From: JACJYM01 sp965230495
GTDB lineage: Bacteria > Bacteroidota > Bacteroidia > Chitinophagales > Saprospiraceae
Direction of reading: 5' to 3'
Length of the DNA: 64,000 nt
Assembly: GCA_965230495.1 (NCBI GenBank)
Contig: OZ246004.1
Span: 2,232,001-2,296,000, forward strand
The first letter of the stretch is position 1. The number at the start of each line of letters is the position of its first letter. Made by a program: the position numbers and the translations under genes. Below are positions 44,101 through 56,400 of this stretch, in pieces. Under the pieces are notes generated by a model, which saw only the letters and a list, made by a program, of their open reading frames with translations, had not been told where the DNA came from and made no database searches.

Positions 44101-47100
44101 ATACCTGAAATTGTTGGCATTACATCATCTCTTATTTCTATAAATTGAATGCCTTCTTTTGTTACTGTTGTATTACACCACCATTCACCAATTTCCCATG
44201 TTCTCCTCATTATCTTTTTACAAGGCGTTTGTGCTACCAATTCGTCACTATAATCTACATATCCATTACAAATAACACCTTCCTCAAAAGGATACAAATC
44301 AATTCCTCCAAGTGAAGGAACTCCTAAATAATCAACTGGTAGTTCCTCATCGAAGCCTATATCGTTACAACTAATTATGTTTAGGCTTGAAGAATTAGGA
44401 ATAACCGCTGCATTTACATCAACTCTTCTTAAACTAACTGTTTGCACACATTCTGCACTTTCATTACCTGCTATATCTATTGCTTTCCATGTACGTATGT
44501 ATTCTCCTGTAAAATCCATACAATTAATCTGATTGTACTCTTGATTTACAAGAACCACGTCAGCACCGCAGTTATCTATTGTTGTTGGCAAGGCTGCAGC
44601 ATCAAGCCCTTCTACACATGATATTTCTACGTCTGGACAATCAATCGAGGGAGCAACCTCATCTTGGATATACACTCTTCCCCAACAACAATTGTCCTGA
44701 CAACAAATCATATAATCGAAATAATGTCCTACATCAGCGGATGTAAAGAAATTAGGAACTTCATCTCCATGGTCATTCGTAATGGTAATTTCACAATTTG
44801 CTAAACATCCATACTGATCTCCCATTAAAGTCATTTCGGGAGTCAGAATTCCTTCGCAATTAATTTCATCCAGACTCAGATTGATATCTTCTCTACATAA
44901 GACGGCATCAATCTCAAACTCGTTGATATTAACATCGAATGTACATTCCGAAGTATTACCGGCAGCATCTTCTGCTTCAAACACCAAAGTATAAGACCCA
45001 TTTTCAACAATATCTCCAGAACTTATTCCCGTTGCATCAGTTTGTGTTATTCGTAAAGTATTTTGAATGAAATTAGAAATTTCTAAATGTGTCGTTGCTG
45101 CCTGATTATTAGATTTTACAATAAAGCAAAACTCATCTCCATCGGCTACGGCTATTGATTCTGATCCATTATCTGTTGAGATAGCTCCAGTTGCCAAGAT
45201 TGTTTCCACTCCATTTATTGAATAAGCCGGTTCATCATTGTTTAATTGTGCTCCTCCTCCCATGGCTTCTGCAAACCAATCAAAATCAATATTACCATCT
45301 CCAAAAACCTCAATACAATATTTAGTGTCTGTATTTTCACCAGCTACACCATTTGTAGTACCCACTATCGTCATCAATACTGGTAAAGAAGTAGCATCAA
45401 AATAGCCATCATTGCCCGTACTACCATCGAAAGAAAGTATCCATTCTCCCAAATTAAAGTTACCAGAAAAACCAGTATTGTCACATACATCAGATGCCTC
45501 CGGATCAGCAAATATCACCTCAGCTTCACATTCTAAAGGATCTAAATCTATGTTAATGTCATCTGGACAAATGGTAAATTCTGGATCTACTTCATCATTT
45601 ACAGTCACGTAAAAAGTACAAGTAGACTCATTGCCTTCTCCATCAGTTGCTGTGTATACTACTTCATGAACACCGGTTGGGATGGCCTCTCCGTCATTAG
45701 CACCTTCAGCTGAATCAGGCGTTGGGCCTGATGTCTGTGTAACTGTAACTTGATCATAACTTATATTTGATATTGTTAATTGAGTAATAGAAAACTGATT
45801 ATTGGATTTTACAATAAAACAAAACTCTTGTCCAGAAGTAAGTGAAATTTCTTCACTTCCATTTGCAGATGCATCCGTTCCTGTGGCAAGTATTGTTTCT
45901 ACACCATCTATAGAATATGCCGGCTCATCATTACTCAACTGCATTCCACCCCCCATAGTTTCAGCTAACCAATCAAATGTTAGTACATTATCTGCAGCTA
46001 CTGTTAAGCAATATTTAGTATCCGTATTATCACCAGCTGTACCATTTGAAGTTCCCTGCATCTCAATACTTGCGGGTGCCGCAGAAACATCAACAGAACC
46101 ATCATCTCCTCCTGCTGGCCCCTCAAAACTCAATAACCAAGCAAACGGTGAAAGCGAACCTTGAAAACCTCCAAAATTACAATCATCCATTGCCCTTGCG
46201 TCTTCCCAAAATGCTGTTTGAGAACATGTTGCATCATCTTCCGTACTTACAGTTAAATTAGAAGGACAAAATGTAAAAACCGGAGCAACAGATGAATCAT
46301 CCTCTACCGTCACAACAAAAGTACATTCGTCGCTTTGGTTCCCTGCATCAGTATATTCATATGTAATTACATACGTTCCAGGTCCAACCTGACTTCCATC
46401 TCCCGCATCTAAAGACGAATCTTTATCTGCTCCACTTAACTGCACCAAGTTGGCTGGAATTATCGGACAGTTATCTGCCACCACCGGATCATTCCAAAAC
46501 AGTGTGGTCAAACAAGTTCCATCAGTAATATTTGTAGTAAAATCACTTGGACAAACTATTGAAGGAGCCGGATCATTAATAGTTAAAGTAAATGTACATT
46601 CAGTAACATTATCACTGCTATTTTCCGCCTCATATGTAATGGTATACTCTCCTACTCCTAATAGATCAGTAGGTGCTGGTCCAATAGTTTGAGTAATTTC
46701 AATCTGATCAAAAACAAAATTATCAACGGTCATTTGGGCATTTGAGCCACTATTTAATGACCTAACACTGAAACAAAAATTATCTCCTTCGTCCAATTCC
46801 AAACTTTCACTTCCACTTGCAGAAGGATCACCTCCGGAATATAGAAAGGTCTCTACTCCATTGATAAAGTAACCTGGCTCATCGTTTAGCAAAAACCCCG
46901 AAGTACCGTCTGGAAGAATAATAGCCTCCCAGTCAAATGAAAGTGTTCCATCTGACGGAATATCAATACAATACACTGTATTAGTAAAGACTCCGGACGT
47001 ACCATCAGTTGTTCCTGTAAGAATGATTTCATTAGGCACATTTGATTCATCAACTGTACCATCTGTTCCATCTCCACCCAGTAAGGAAAATGTCCAATTA

Positions 47101-47369
47101 GCTGGTTGAAATAGATTTACAAAACCTTCCGCATTACAGTCATCATCTGCATCAATCGGTTCTGTCCAATTCCCCGCAATAGTACATTGATTAGGATCTG
47201 TAATTGTTACCACTTGATCTGTAGGACAATCATTAAACACGGGATTACCACAATCCACCTGAGAAAAGGAATCCGAAGCAAAGAATAATAAAATCCCAGT
47301 CAGCATCAAATTGATTGACTGTAAATTTCTATTCTTCACGAATAAAATTAAAGTTTTTGTCATTTTCAT
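41145..47369 (-). CDS. Giant (~2074 aa) HYR-type surface protein with three repeated jelly-roll-like modules, dockerin-like, cohesin-like and T9SS type A domains
   Basis: I take the ATG at 47369 (MKMTKTLILF); the frame runs to 47405, but that would overlap the upstream hairpin and add no signal. A signal segment ends ASDSFSQ. Three copies of a ~140-170-residue module, near residues 85-240, 405-545 and 635-775, share DGTVDESNVP-like, YCIDIPSDGTLSFDW-like and FSV/FIVKSNNQ segments. Each is followed by a HYR module (CTFTLTINDPAPSIVCP). HYR/Ig-like modules continue to ~1700. The dockerin-like pair is at ~1725-1785 (GVSTLDIVLIQRHVLGL; ADVNADNKISASDLVQIRK), then FVGVKIGDVN, a cohesin-like domain ~1855-1965 and the T9SS type A domain (EQNKPNPFRSLTQISFEL). 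It is probably exported and surface-attached, a paralogue of its neighbours. Confidence 0.9.
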   Translation of the reverse strand: MKMTKTLILFVKNRNLQSINLMLTGILLFFASDSFSQVDCGNPVFNDCPTDQVVTITDPNQCTIAGNWTEPIDADDDCNAEGFVNLFQPANWTFSLLGGDGTDGTVDESNVPNEIILTGTTDGTSGVFTNTVYCIDIPSDGTLSFDWEAIILPDGTSGFLLNDEPGYFINGVETFLYSGGDPSASGSESLELDEGDNFCFSVRSLNSGSNAQMTVDNFVFDQIEITQTIGPAPTDLLGVGEYTITYEAENSSDNVTECTFTLTINDPAPSIVCPSDFTTNITDGTCLTTLFWNDPVVADNCPIIPANLVQLSGADKDSSLDAGDGSQVGPGTYVITYEYTDAGNQSDECTFVVTVEDDSSVAPVFTFCPSNLTVSTEDDATCSQTAFWEDARAMDDCNFGGFQGSLSPFAWLLSFEGPAGGDDGSVDVSAAPASIEMQGTSNGTAGDNTDTKYCLTVAADNVLTFDWLAETMGGGMQLSNDEPAYSIDGVETILATGTDASANGSEEISLTSGQEFCFIVKSNNQFSITQLTISNISYDQVTVTQTSGPTPDSAEGANDGEAIPTGVHEVVYTATDGEGNESTCTFYVTVNDEVDPEFTICPDDINIDLDPLECEAEVIFADPEASDVCDNTGFSGNFNLGEWILSFDGSTGNDGYFDATSLPVLMTIVGTTNGVAGENTDTKYCIEVFGDGNIDFDWFAEAMGGGAQLNNDEPAYSINGVETILATGAISTDNGSESIAVADGDEFCFIVKSNNQAATTHLEISNFIQNTLRITQTDATGISSGDIVENGSYTLVFEAEDAAGNTSECTFDVNINEFEIDAVLCREDINLSLDEINCEGILTPEMTLMGDQYGCLANCEITITNDHGDEVPNFFTSADVGHYFDYMICCQDNCCWGRVYIQDEVAPSIDCPDVEISCVEGLDAAALPTTIDNCGADVVLVNQEYNQINCMDFTGEYIRTWKAIDIAGNESAECVQTVSLRRVDVNAAVIPNSSSLNIISCNDIGFDEELPVDYLGVPSLGGIDLYPFEEGVICNGYVDYSDELVAQTPCKKIMRRTWEIGEWWCNTTVTKEGIQFIEIRDDVMPTISGISDMSVSTSDFDCKATVNLPTAMISDLCSDIKYVEVNWDGGSLSSNGGVAMFEAGVHTVTYTAVDICDNVGEATIQVTVRDEADPITVCDQFTTIGILPDGTTHLTAEDVDDGSFDECTAVDLEIRRMDDPCGNNGTEWSDRIYFCCEDINSEIMVILRATDEGGNSNMCMVSIEVQDKVQSILECPANLVRECDFAYDPENLSTYFGVPVISGGGCLDLSSVAQDSVIDINSCGIGSISRTFTLSQPITGDMSCTQTIVFENNNPFDETGITWPSNFTSTDACSVDAITPEIAGRPVIDEGICDQAAMTFEDSEYEFNVDGSCAKYIRTWTVMDWCQRVGGSFRTWTFDQTIKLLNPDKPEFVTIPQDTVICSYVADCGPLTIDEIIVAESRDTDNCTDSLDLLRRYTVYNIEDPTDPDDDSFVKTSSGHNVSGTFANGLYRVEYYVEDLCGNFETAESNFEIKNCKAPVAYCMVGLSTQLEGVDLDPSQPGDESEEAIVNAAMFDNGSYHTCGYTLQFSFSEDVNDDEIVFDCDDIGRQTVELWVTDSEGNTSKCETYIDVIDDNNVDICQPRLGLISGRISTEDEQNIGEVMVELENSELNDAMSDEFGEYAFPEMPLGGAYIVNPNKDGDDAEGVSTLDIVLIQRHVLGLSELDSPFKMIAADVNADNKISASDLVQIRKLVLGLNAEFPDNTSWRFVDKQFDFMDDSDPFLGPIQEKYLIEYFDNNMNIDFVGVKIGDVNSSIDLDFNKSKNSSERYSSSIDLTYKNNRFSKDEIFSIPFYVNEGGIMLGGFQISLDLNKLEFINITSGQINLLKEHVYFDNNILNISWNSSGDLVKIDSDSPIFWLEVQASESGYLKKNIEEINEVMKSEIYFGDQLQVADLNLASRSNQAFSGFKVEQNKPNPFRSLTQISFELPYKGEVEIRIFDLSGKRLYSNKIVGDKGFNSFSIHKNEINSRGVLSYQLKFEDMVQTKKMILIE

Positions 47370-47393
47370 AATTAGTATCTTATTTTGAGAGAT

Positions 47394-47419
47394 GCTGCCA
47401 ACCATGAATAGTTGGCAGC
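47394..47419. other. Hairpin between the two largest surface-protein genes
   Basis: A 9-bp perfect stem, GCTGCCAAC (47394-47402) with GTTGGCAGC (47411-47419), has an 8-base loop. Its T tract lies on the plus-strand side, the wrong side for the minus-strand gene that ends at 47429. It may act as a processing or stability element between the two genes, or as a weak terminator. Confidence 0.5.
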
Positions 47420-47428
47420 AATTTTTTA

Positions 47429-50400
47429 TTATTTATTCAACAGAATAGTTCGTTTATTCACTGAAGAATATCCATCGTTTATTTCAATTATTAGCACTCC
47501 ATTGCTATTGATGTTCTCACTAAAAAGCATTTCACTATTCCATCCTTTTTGAGAATCTACATTTTTGGAATACAATACCTTGCCATCTACATTTCTGACT
47601 ATCAGTTCAACTCCCTGATCCTTGGGAGAATAAAAGTCCACTAATGTCTTATCTACCCATGGGTTTGGCATATTTTGAAGCAATGTAAGTTCTTCATAAA
47701 CCTCAACATTATCCCATCTCAACTCTACATTCAATGTAGACATCTCTTTTGTGTATAACTCAGAAGTGAATACCTTATCAAGGTCAATTAATTCCGAAAT
47801 TCTTCCTGAAGCAATTGCCTTAAATTCAATTCTCACTGTTGTTTCATCGGACAGTATAGATCCACTTGCTATATTGAATTTCACTTCACCACCCTTCAGA
47901 TTATGGCCAAAAGATTTATCGGATACAGCTTCACAGCTAATATCTAAAGCCTCAAGGCCTCTAACATTTAATGCCATCTGCATTCCGTAGAATTCCTTAT
48001 CCGAAATCTTTAAATCAAGAGAGAATACTTCCCCTTCTTCAACAAATCTGTCCTCCAACATAATTTCAGTGCTAAGTAATTCTCTACTCTGAGATTTAGA
48101 CTTTTTATCAAGGTTGTCCTCTACCGATTCATTCACGTCTCCAATTTTAACTCCGGTAAAGTCAGCATACATTCTTCCATACAGCTCTGGTATATACCTT
48201 ATAATCGGATACCCGGCAAGGAATGGATCTTCTGGCTCTAAAAATTCATGCCTCGCATCAATCGTTTTCCAAGAAGTATTATTCTTGAATGTTGGCAAAA
48301 TTCCTAGAATTACCTTTCTTAATTCCACCAAATCACTGGCACTTATCTTATCATCATCGTTGATATCTGCTGCTATAAGTTTATAAGGTGAATCCAGCGT
48401 ACTTAATTTCAGTATATGTCTTTGAATAAGTACTAAATCCAAAGTACTTACACCTAATAGAGGTTCATCATCCCTTTGTGGAATAACCGTATATTCTCCA
48501 CCTCTTGGCATATCAGGGAAAGCATAATTTCCATTATCTGTCATTTCTTCTGGCAACCCAGAACCTTCTAACCGGATGGAAACATTGTTAATAGGATTTC
48601 CATTAGGTGTTAAAACTGTTCCCGTTAAGTCTACAAGAGACATTGGACAGAAATCATTGGGGTCAAGGACTGTCAATAGTGTTTTACAAGAGTCTATCAA
48701 CTCTCCATTCCCATCAAACCAATATATGAATAATGTATGATCTCCTAAATCGTCACAATCATAAGTATCAATATCAACATCCGGATCTGTTCCCGAGAAT
48801 GAGAAATCAAGATCTCCATTACAGTCATTTGTAATACTGAAAATAAAGTCCTCAGGAAATACATCTACCATTAAATCATCTTCTATATCCTTAAAGATTT
48901 TGAAGCATTCAACCATAGGTCCTATTGTGTCATAAACTGTAACCGTATAAGTGTACTCAGCTTCATTACCACAATCATCAATCGCTGTTAATGTGATTTC
49001 CGTATCTCCTGCCGGATAAGTTCCCGAAGCATCTAAACTATTTGGATCATCCGAATATGGTGAATTATTAGATACAACCAAATTAGTTGAACAATCCGTA
49101 ACACTAACCCCACTTAAATCTATAAATGCTTCACAATCCACTGTCATTAGCTCGATCAGTGTATCACCTGGAGCTGTAATCATAGGTGGGAAAGTATCAA
49201 TCACAAGCAATATTTGTGTAAAATAGAAAGTCGCTAAACTATCCGGGGTAATAGATTGACAAGAATCCACTACTGTCCATAATCTCTCTATAGTATCCTG
49301 ACAAATACCTCCAGGTGTTAAATTAGTATCATTATAGTCTATTGAAACCAATGCACAAAGTTCATCAGGAACTGAAGCTATTAACGCTCCTCCCTCTATC
49401 TCTCCCGGCTGAGTCGATGTACAATCATCTATTACAATTGTATCCGGCAGGGACTGATAATTGGTGTTCTCTAGATCAAATGGATTATCAGGACCAGTTA
49501 TATCTATTATGGCAGTACAAGAAGATGTATTGCCTAAATGATCAGTCGCTTCAAATGTATAGCTTCTATTACCTATTCCACATTGATTAACTGATATGAT
49601 CGAATCAACCACTTCATAAGTAATTAGTTCTGGGAAACAATTATCATCTGCTTCAGGATCAAGTACAAGTGGATCTGAACACAATTGACTTGTTGTAACA
49701 CCACAATCTAATTCAAATACAGGACCTAATGTGTCAATTACAGTTACTATTACCTCACATGTTGAAGTTTCATCCAGATATGTTCCTGTAACAGTTATAG
49801 TATCCATTGATGTGGTATTGAATAGGTTACAAGCCACAAAATTAGGATCGGCTTCAAATGTTAGATCTACTCCACAAATAGTAGTGTCACCAACTATAAA
49901 ATCAATCGGATCTATAAACATCATACCTGACTGGTCTAATGCTATCGTAGTATCCTGAATACACTCGATATCAAAGCTAAAATCGAGCGTAATTGTACTC
50001 TGACAAGTAGATGTATTGCCTGCCTCATCAGTAACCTCCATCGTAATAAGATTCATTCCTTCATCTGAACAGAACAATGTATCTGGTTCAAAAGAGTATG
50101 TGATAGTTGAACAATCGTCCATACTTCCGTTATCTATTAAATCTGGAGTAATTACTATAAAGTCTGTATTTGAAAGCGTCACCATGGTATCCTTTGCTGA
50201 ACAGTTAGGTGCCATCAAGTCAACATTACAAGGTCCAAGGAATATATCCTCAAGATCGTGATCATCTTCGTCGTCTTCGTCATTTATTTCATCATCAATT
50301 GGTGTATCATCGTTATCGTCAATCATATCCGGAGTACTATCTGAGTCCGTTCCAGACGCTGATTTAATCTCTGCATAATTATATAAGGTAGTTTCTGTTC

Positions 50401-53400
50401 CGCACTCTTCTACTTCAAGAGTAATTTGTACAGTCGTGCTTTCTCCAGGAGCAAGGGTGCCATCTACTGAAACAGTTGCCATATCTCCGTCCAAACTCCA
50501 ATCAGGGTTCTCGCTGGATACAAAAGAATATCCACAGGAAATATAATCCACCACCTGAATATCAGTTGCATCCACATTACCTTGATTAAATATCTGAATA
50601 TCAAAAACTACTTGATCTCCAAAATCATAAGGCCCATCAACTTCAATGGTTTTTATTAATGCCAAGTCAAATATTTCTACTAATGCAGGGTCATGATCAT
50701 CTTCGTCTCCATCTGTATTATCTGTACTGTCATCAGTATCCGTATCTGGAACTCCTCCACTATCATTATCATCATCACTATCTGGAGTACTGTCAATGTC
50801 AGAACCACCCATAGCAGATGAAATCTCAGCATAGTTAACCCACGCATTTTCTTCATCACATGGAGCTAAGGTTAGAAAAATGCTAATAGTAGTAGAATTA
50901 CCAACTGTCAAAGATGCTACTGTTCTTGTCGCAATTCTAGTATTATCATCGTATACCCAATTAGGGTTGATTAAAGAATTAAATTCATAACCACATGGGA
51001 TATAATCAGAAATCACTAAGTTATTGGCATCAATATTTCCTTGATTAGTAACCTCGATAGAAAATTCGACATCATCGTCATATTCAAACGGACCATCCGT
51101 TGAAACAACCTTTATTAAGGAAAGATCGAAAATTGGCACCTCTGCTGGATCATGATCATCATCATCTCCTCCTTGTCCTTCTCCTATTCCATTTAAGTCG
51201 TTATCATTCATATCATCCGGTAATACAGAATTCTCCGCGTCACTATTTGAACCAGCTTCACTATCAATATCCATTTCACTTGTAAATCCTAATTCATCAA
51301 CTCCATAAGTTATTTCAGCATAGTTGATATACTCATTGATATCAGAAACCTGATTTAACGTCATTGTTATAGGGACTATAATGCAAGAATCTCCTGTTGA
51401 AGGAATACCTCCTGCCGGAATAATTCCGTCCCCGGCATTCAATACAATATGTGCTGTATTTCCATCTAAAGACCAATCGTCATCATTCAAAGTATATCCA
51501 GATGGGATATAGTCGTCAATTTCCACTGAAACAACAGATTCAGAACCTTGATTACAAACGGTAATATCAAAAGTTACGTCACTTCCATATTGTATCGTTG
51601 ATTCATCTTCATTAAATGTTTTAATCAATGCAAGATCAAAAGTTGGACAAATATCAATATCATTGTTGTCCTGTACATGAATTACTACTTCACAAAAGTC
51701 GTAGTTACCAAATTCATCAATTACATATAGTGTCTTCGTGTTAAAACCTATGTCAAAGCAAGAAAAACACATTTCCTGCATTATCCCTAGAGTATCGAAA
51801 GCAAAAGTAAGCGGATAATCACATGGATGAGAACTACTTGCATTTAAACTCTCTGCTGTCAAACAAGCCATTTCAATATCAATTCCGTCTGCATTCATAA
51901 ATTCAAGTGCTATACTCACCGTGTCTTTACAAACTGCAAGAGGAATTTCACAGTTTTCAACTTCGAAATCCTGCTGACATGAAGTTACATTTCCACATAA
52001 ATCCTCAAAAGTCCATAGTACTCTATGCTTTCCAACCGGAAAATCGCCACTGAAAATGGCTTGATTACCTATACCTTCTATATCATCTGAAAAATCCCCG
52101 TTAGTGAATGTATCTATTTTAATCTTCCAAACAAGGTTTTCGTTTGGAGTACAATCATCTTCTGCGGTCATTACCATTGATATGAATCCGTTGTCACAAT
52201 CGTTATCATTATTACAAACTGAAGGTACTTCACTGCAATCTCCAGTTATATTAGGAGCCACAGAATTGGATACCATAATAACCTGATCATGCATTCTTGG
52301 TAATTCTCCAGGCTGACAATCATCAATTACTGTCCAAGTTCTAATTATTTTGTAACATGCTCCATTTTGATCTTCGATAGGAAAGTATAAATCCTTAAAA
52401 GAACTTCCTACTTGATCGCAGACACTCTCCTCATACCGAGGATATGCTTGATCCTCAGGTAAATTTTCCGGAAGTAAATTCAATTGACTGCAATCATCAT
52501 CAACGTAAACATCATCTGGCCAATCAATCACAAAATCAAATGGATCATTATTCACTATGGTAATGGTCTGAGAAGCTGTAACAGTTGAATTAGCATCTGA
52601 AGACTCCCAAGTTCTAATTATATATCCTACTCTACAATTATCAACTACCTCTTGTGGTGTTAATTCTATAAGACTCGCTCCACATGCATCTTCTACTGTT
52701 GCTGCCCCAAACTCTGATAAATCATTCAAATCATAATCTACTTCACAGCTAATTTCAATATTTGAAGGGGCTTGTAAAATGGGTCCAAATTTGTCTTGAA
52801 CAACCACAGTAACCATACATGAATTATAGTTACCAGCTAAATCCCAAACACGCAATTCAACCATAACTCCCTGGTTTACATCATTACAACAAAATTGAGC
52901 TCTTTCATCAAAATCGTTATCGAAACCACAATCATTATCGGCTTCAACTCTTCTAATCTCCATAAAATCTAAACCACAGGCATCAGTACTGCCATCGTCA
53001 ATTGTATTAGCGTACAAATATGCTATTCCATTTGAATTCAGACCTACTATTGTATTTTGATCACAACTAACAATCGGAGCTGTCTTATCCTCTACTTCAA
53101 CTAGAATACTACAAGCGTCCGAGTTACCACAAGGATCTTCTGCTGTATATTCTACTTCATGAACTCCAATTGGTAAATCTAACATCAACGTAGAGGTGTT
53201 TTCGTAGTACTGACCTCCTTCAACCCTTATATTATAAGTAAGTTCCGAACTACACGCATCCACTGCTGATGCTGCAGGTAAGAAAACTTGAGCCATACAA
53301 TCAGAAGCTGATGCACTCGCTGTTATATTTTCAGGACATGTAATATCCGGTGATTCCGTGTCCACAATTTCAATAGTTTGAACATATTGAAGTGGATCGT

Positions 53401-56400
53401 TATCAAAACAAGTTCCTTCCATTACGGTCCATGTTCTCATTACTTTTTTCACACATCCTGAAAAATCAATCAATCTATCTTCATAACCAACACCTGTAAA
53501 GCATGATCCTTCGAAATCAGGATACATAGGAACATCATCAATCATTGGTACTCCTGTCACCAACGGACTCGGATTTCCATTTTCATCAGTATCGAACTCT
53601 GTACACAACAAGTTAGTACTCGTAGACTTTAACAGATCTTCAGGAAAAACAATATCATCTAAGTCCAGTCTTTCAACTGACATTACTATTTCACAAACCT
53701 CAGACTTATTATTATACTGATCAACAGCTTGATATTGATTTGTAATATACTTCGTAAAATCGTCATCACATGTTAAAACCTGAGTTTTGCTATCTAATAA
53801 TATCATCTCCACTTCTCCTCCACAATTATCACTTACTACAGGTCCGAAAAAATCATCTATCTTATAACACGGTAAAGACAGATTTTCGCAAATAATGTCT
53901 GGAGCTCTTTTATCTTCAATAGAAATAGTTGACCAACAAGAATTTCCACTACACGCCTCTATTAATTTGGCTACCACACTTGTTCCAACATGCTCTGCCG
54001 TTAAAGTTGCATTAGGAATTGGATTTCCGTAATGATCCGTAAGCATAACAGAGTAAGGAGCATCTGGAGCTAAAGGAATAGAACTGAGCATTTGCGGAGT
54101 AACTGTCAGACTGCAATCTTCTCCTAATGATAACTGTAAATCTCCAATACAAGCCATCGGTCCATCACTGCTTCCCACACTAACTGGAAGTGAAGCTATA
54201 TAATAACAATTGACATTATCTACTATTTCAACCAAAACATTATATACTCCGGATGTACCATTCCAATCTATCTCTACAGTACTTCCACTTCCATTAATAG
54301 TACCTCCTGCTGGGTTATCCAATGACCATGTATACGTAGCTCCAAGGATATCCTGTGTCAAAGAGTATTCATATGTTGCGGCTCCACAGATTGAAGTTCT
54401 TCCATCCACGTAAATTCTTTCAAATTCACTTGGTCCATTAGTCACTTCTTCTGTATCTCCAGCGTTATTTATAAATCTTACAGTATAAATTGTACCACTT
54501 TTGTAAGTTCCTTCTATTGTATAATAACTGGTCGAACCTGGTGTAATCACCGTTTCTGACAGCGTCGTTCCAACAGAAATAAGAACCGGAGGATCTGTAA
54601 GAGGATCTTCGTAAAGCTCAACTACTTGTAAAACTTCCCACTCTTCATCAGGTGGACCAATAATTCTTATTTCATCTCTAAAATAACCATCATCCACCGT
54701 TGCCGAAGAAGCAATACACTCCGTGGCTATTATTCCTGATTCAATCAGTTTTAGAAGAGCCGGATCGTGATCATCCTCATCTATTTCTTTATTGGCATTT
54801 ATCTGGTTATCCGTATTCGAGTTTGAAACTCCTCCAAGGTCATTGTCCATGATTTTATCGCTCTTAGAATCAATATCAAGTGCTGATATATCTTCTCCAT
54901 TACTATCATATATAGCTGCAATTTCTGCTATATTCTCGAATAGTGCTTTGGTAGTATTAGCATTAATTTGGACCAAAATAGTTTCTACATGTTTGTCTCC
55001 AGGAGCAAAACCATCTTCAAATACAATCATTTTCGTATACATGCCTTCATCAAACTTGTTCCATTCAGGATCTACACAAGTTGTTTCTTCTGCCAAATAA
55101 TCTATTATCTGCACTTGTTTAACAGGTGCATCACCTTGATTATAGATTGTTATTTCATACTCGACTATTTCTCCTTTTTTTACTTTGGTCTTGGCAGTTG
55201 TTTTCATTAAAGCCAAATCAATTCTCTGAACAGTCAGCTTAATTGGATCATGGTCATCCTCATCTTCTGTTCCGTCATCTGTTATTAAGTTATCTGTAAA
55301 GCTATTTGGCACACCTCCTCTATCATTATCCGGAATTAAATCCGGAGTTGAATCTAAATCACAAGATTCATCTTCTGGCTTTTGCTCTGCTATTTCAGCG
55401 TACCATATTATTTCTTCCTTAGAAGAATTATTAACTACTAATATTAGTTCATGTTCACTTTTATAATTTGGTTGTAATGGAGTATCTGATTCCAGATATA
55501 AAATGTCACCGTTCTGTGTCCATTCCGGATTGGCACCAGTATCAAAATCCATACCTTCAGGTAAGTGCACAGCTAATTGGTAATATTGATTAGTTATCAA
55601 ACCTTGATTATAGACTGAAACCTTTGTTTCTACTTTGTCTCCAACACTCAAATTAGATGGCTGATTCTCAACTTCATATTTCAAGGCTAAATCAAAAACA
55701 TGAGGAGCCGCCGGGTCATGGTCATCTTCATCATTTGCTCCTGAGTCATCCATCACATCATCATATTCTGATTCAAACTGACCTCCTATATCATTATTTA
55801 CATCGAAATCCGGTTCAGAATCTAAATCTTCAAGGTTATCACCGTCCATGTTCTCAAATTCAATTATCTCTGCATAGATTATATAATCATTGACTAGCCC
55901 TTCCTTTAACCTCAGATTAAGCATAAATTCTTCTGAATTCAATGGATCAATTCCATTATCCAATTCCAAAATAGCCATATTACCTTCCTGATACCACGCT
56001 GTATTTAGTTCAGGTACAAATTCATAATTTGGAGTTAAATAACATCCGATTGAATATCTAAAGTCTTGTGTAGTACCCTGATTTTCTACAGTAATTTTAA
56101 ATGGAGTTATATTTCCAACTTTACTACACGATCCTCCATCGTATTCCATTATCAGTGCAAGGTCATTCACTTCATAAACTATTAATCCAATATCGAAATT
56201 ATGACTGGTAGCCTGTGTAAAGATTTCTACAAGATAATCTGTTGCTTTTTGACCATTGAAATCGATGTCACTATTTTGCAAACCTGAATCCCCGCTATCA
56301 GAAGTATTTACCGTAAAATCATAATAGGTACCTTTGTTATACATAAGGTCTCCTACAAAGTTTGACTCATCTATTCCTATGAAATATGTTTTATAGGGTT

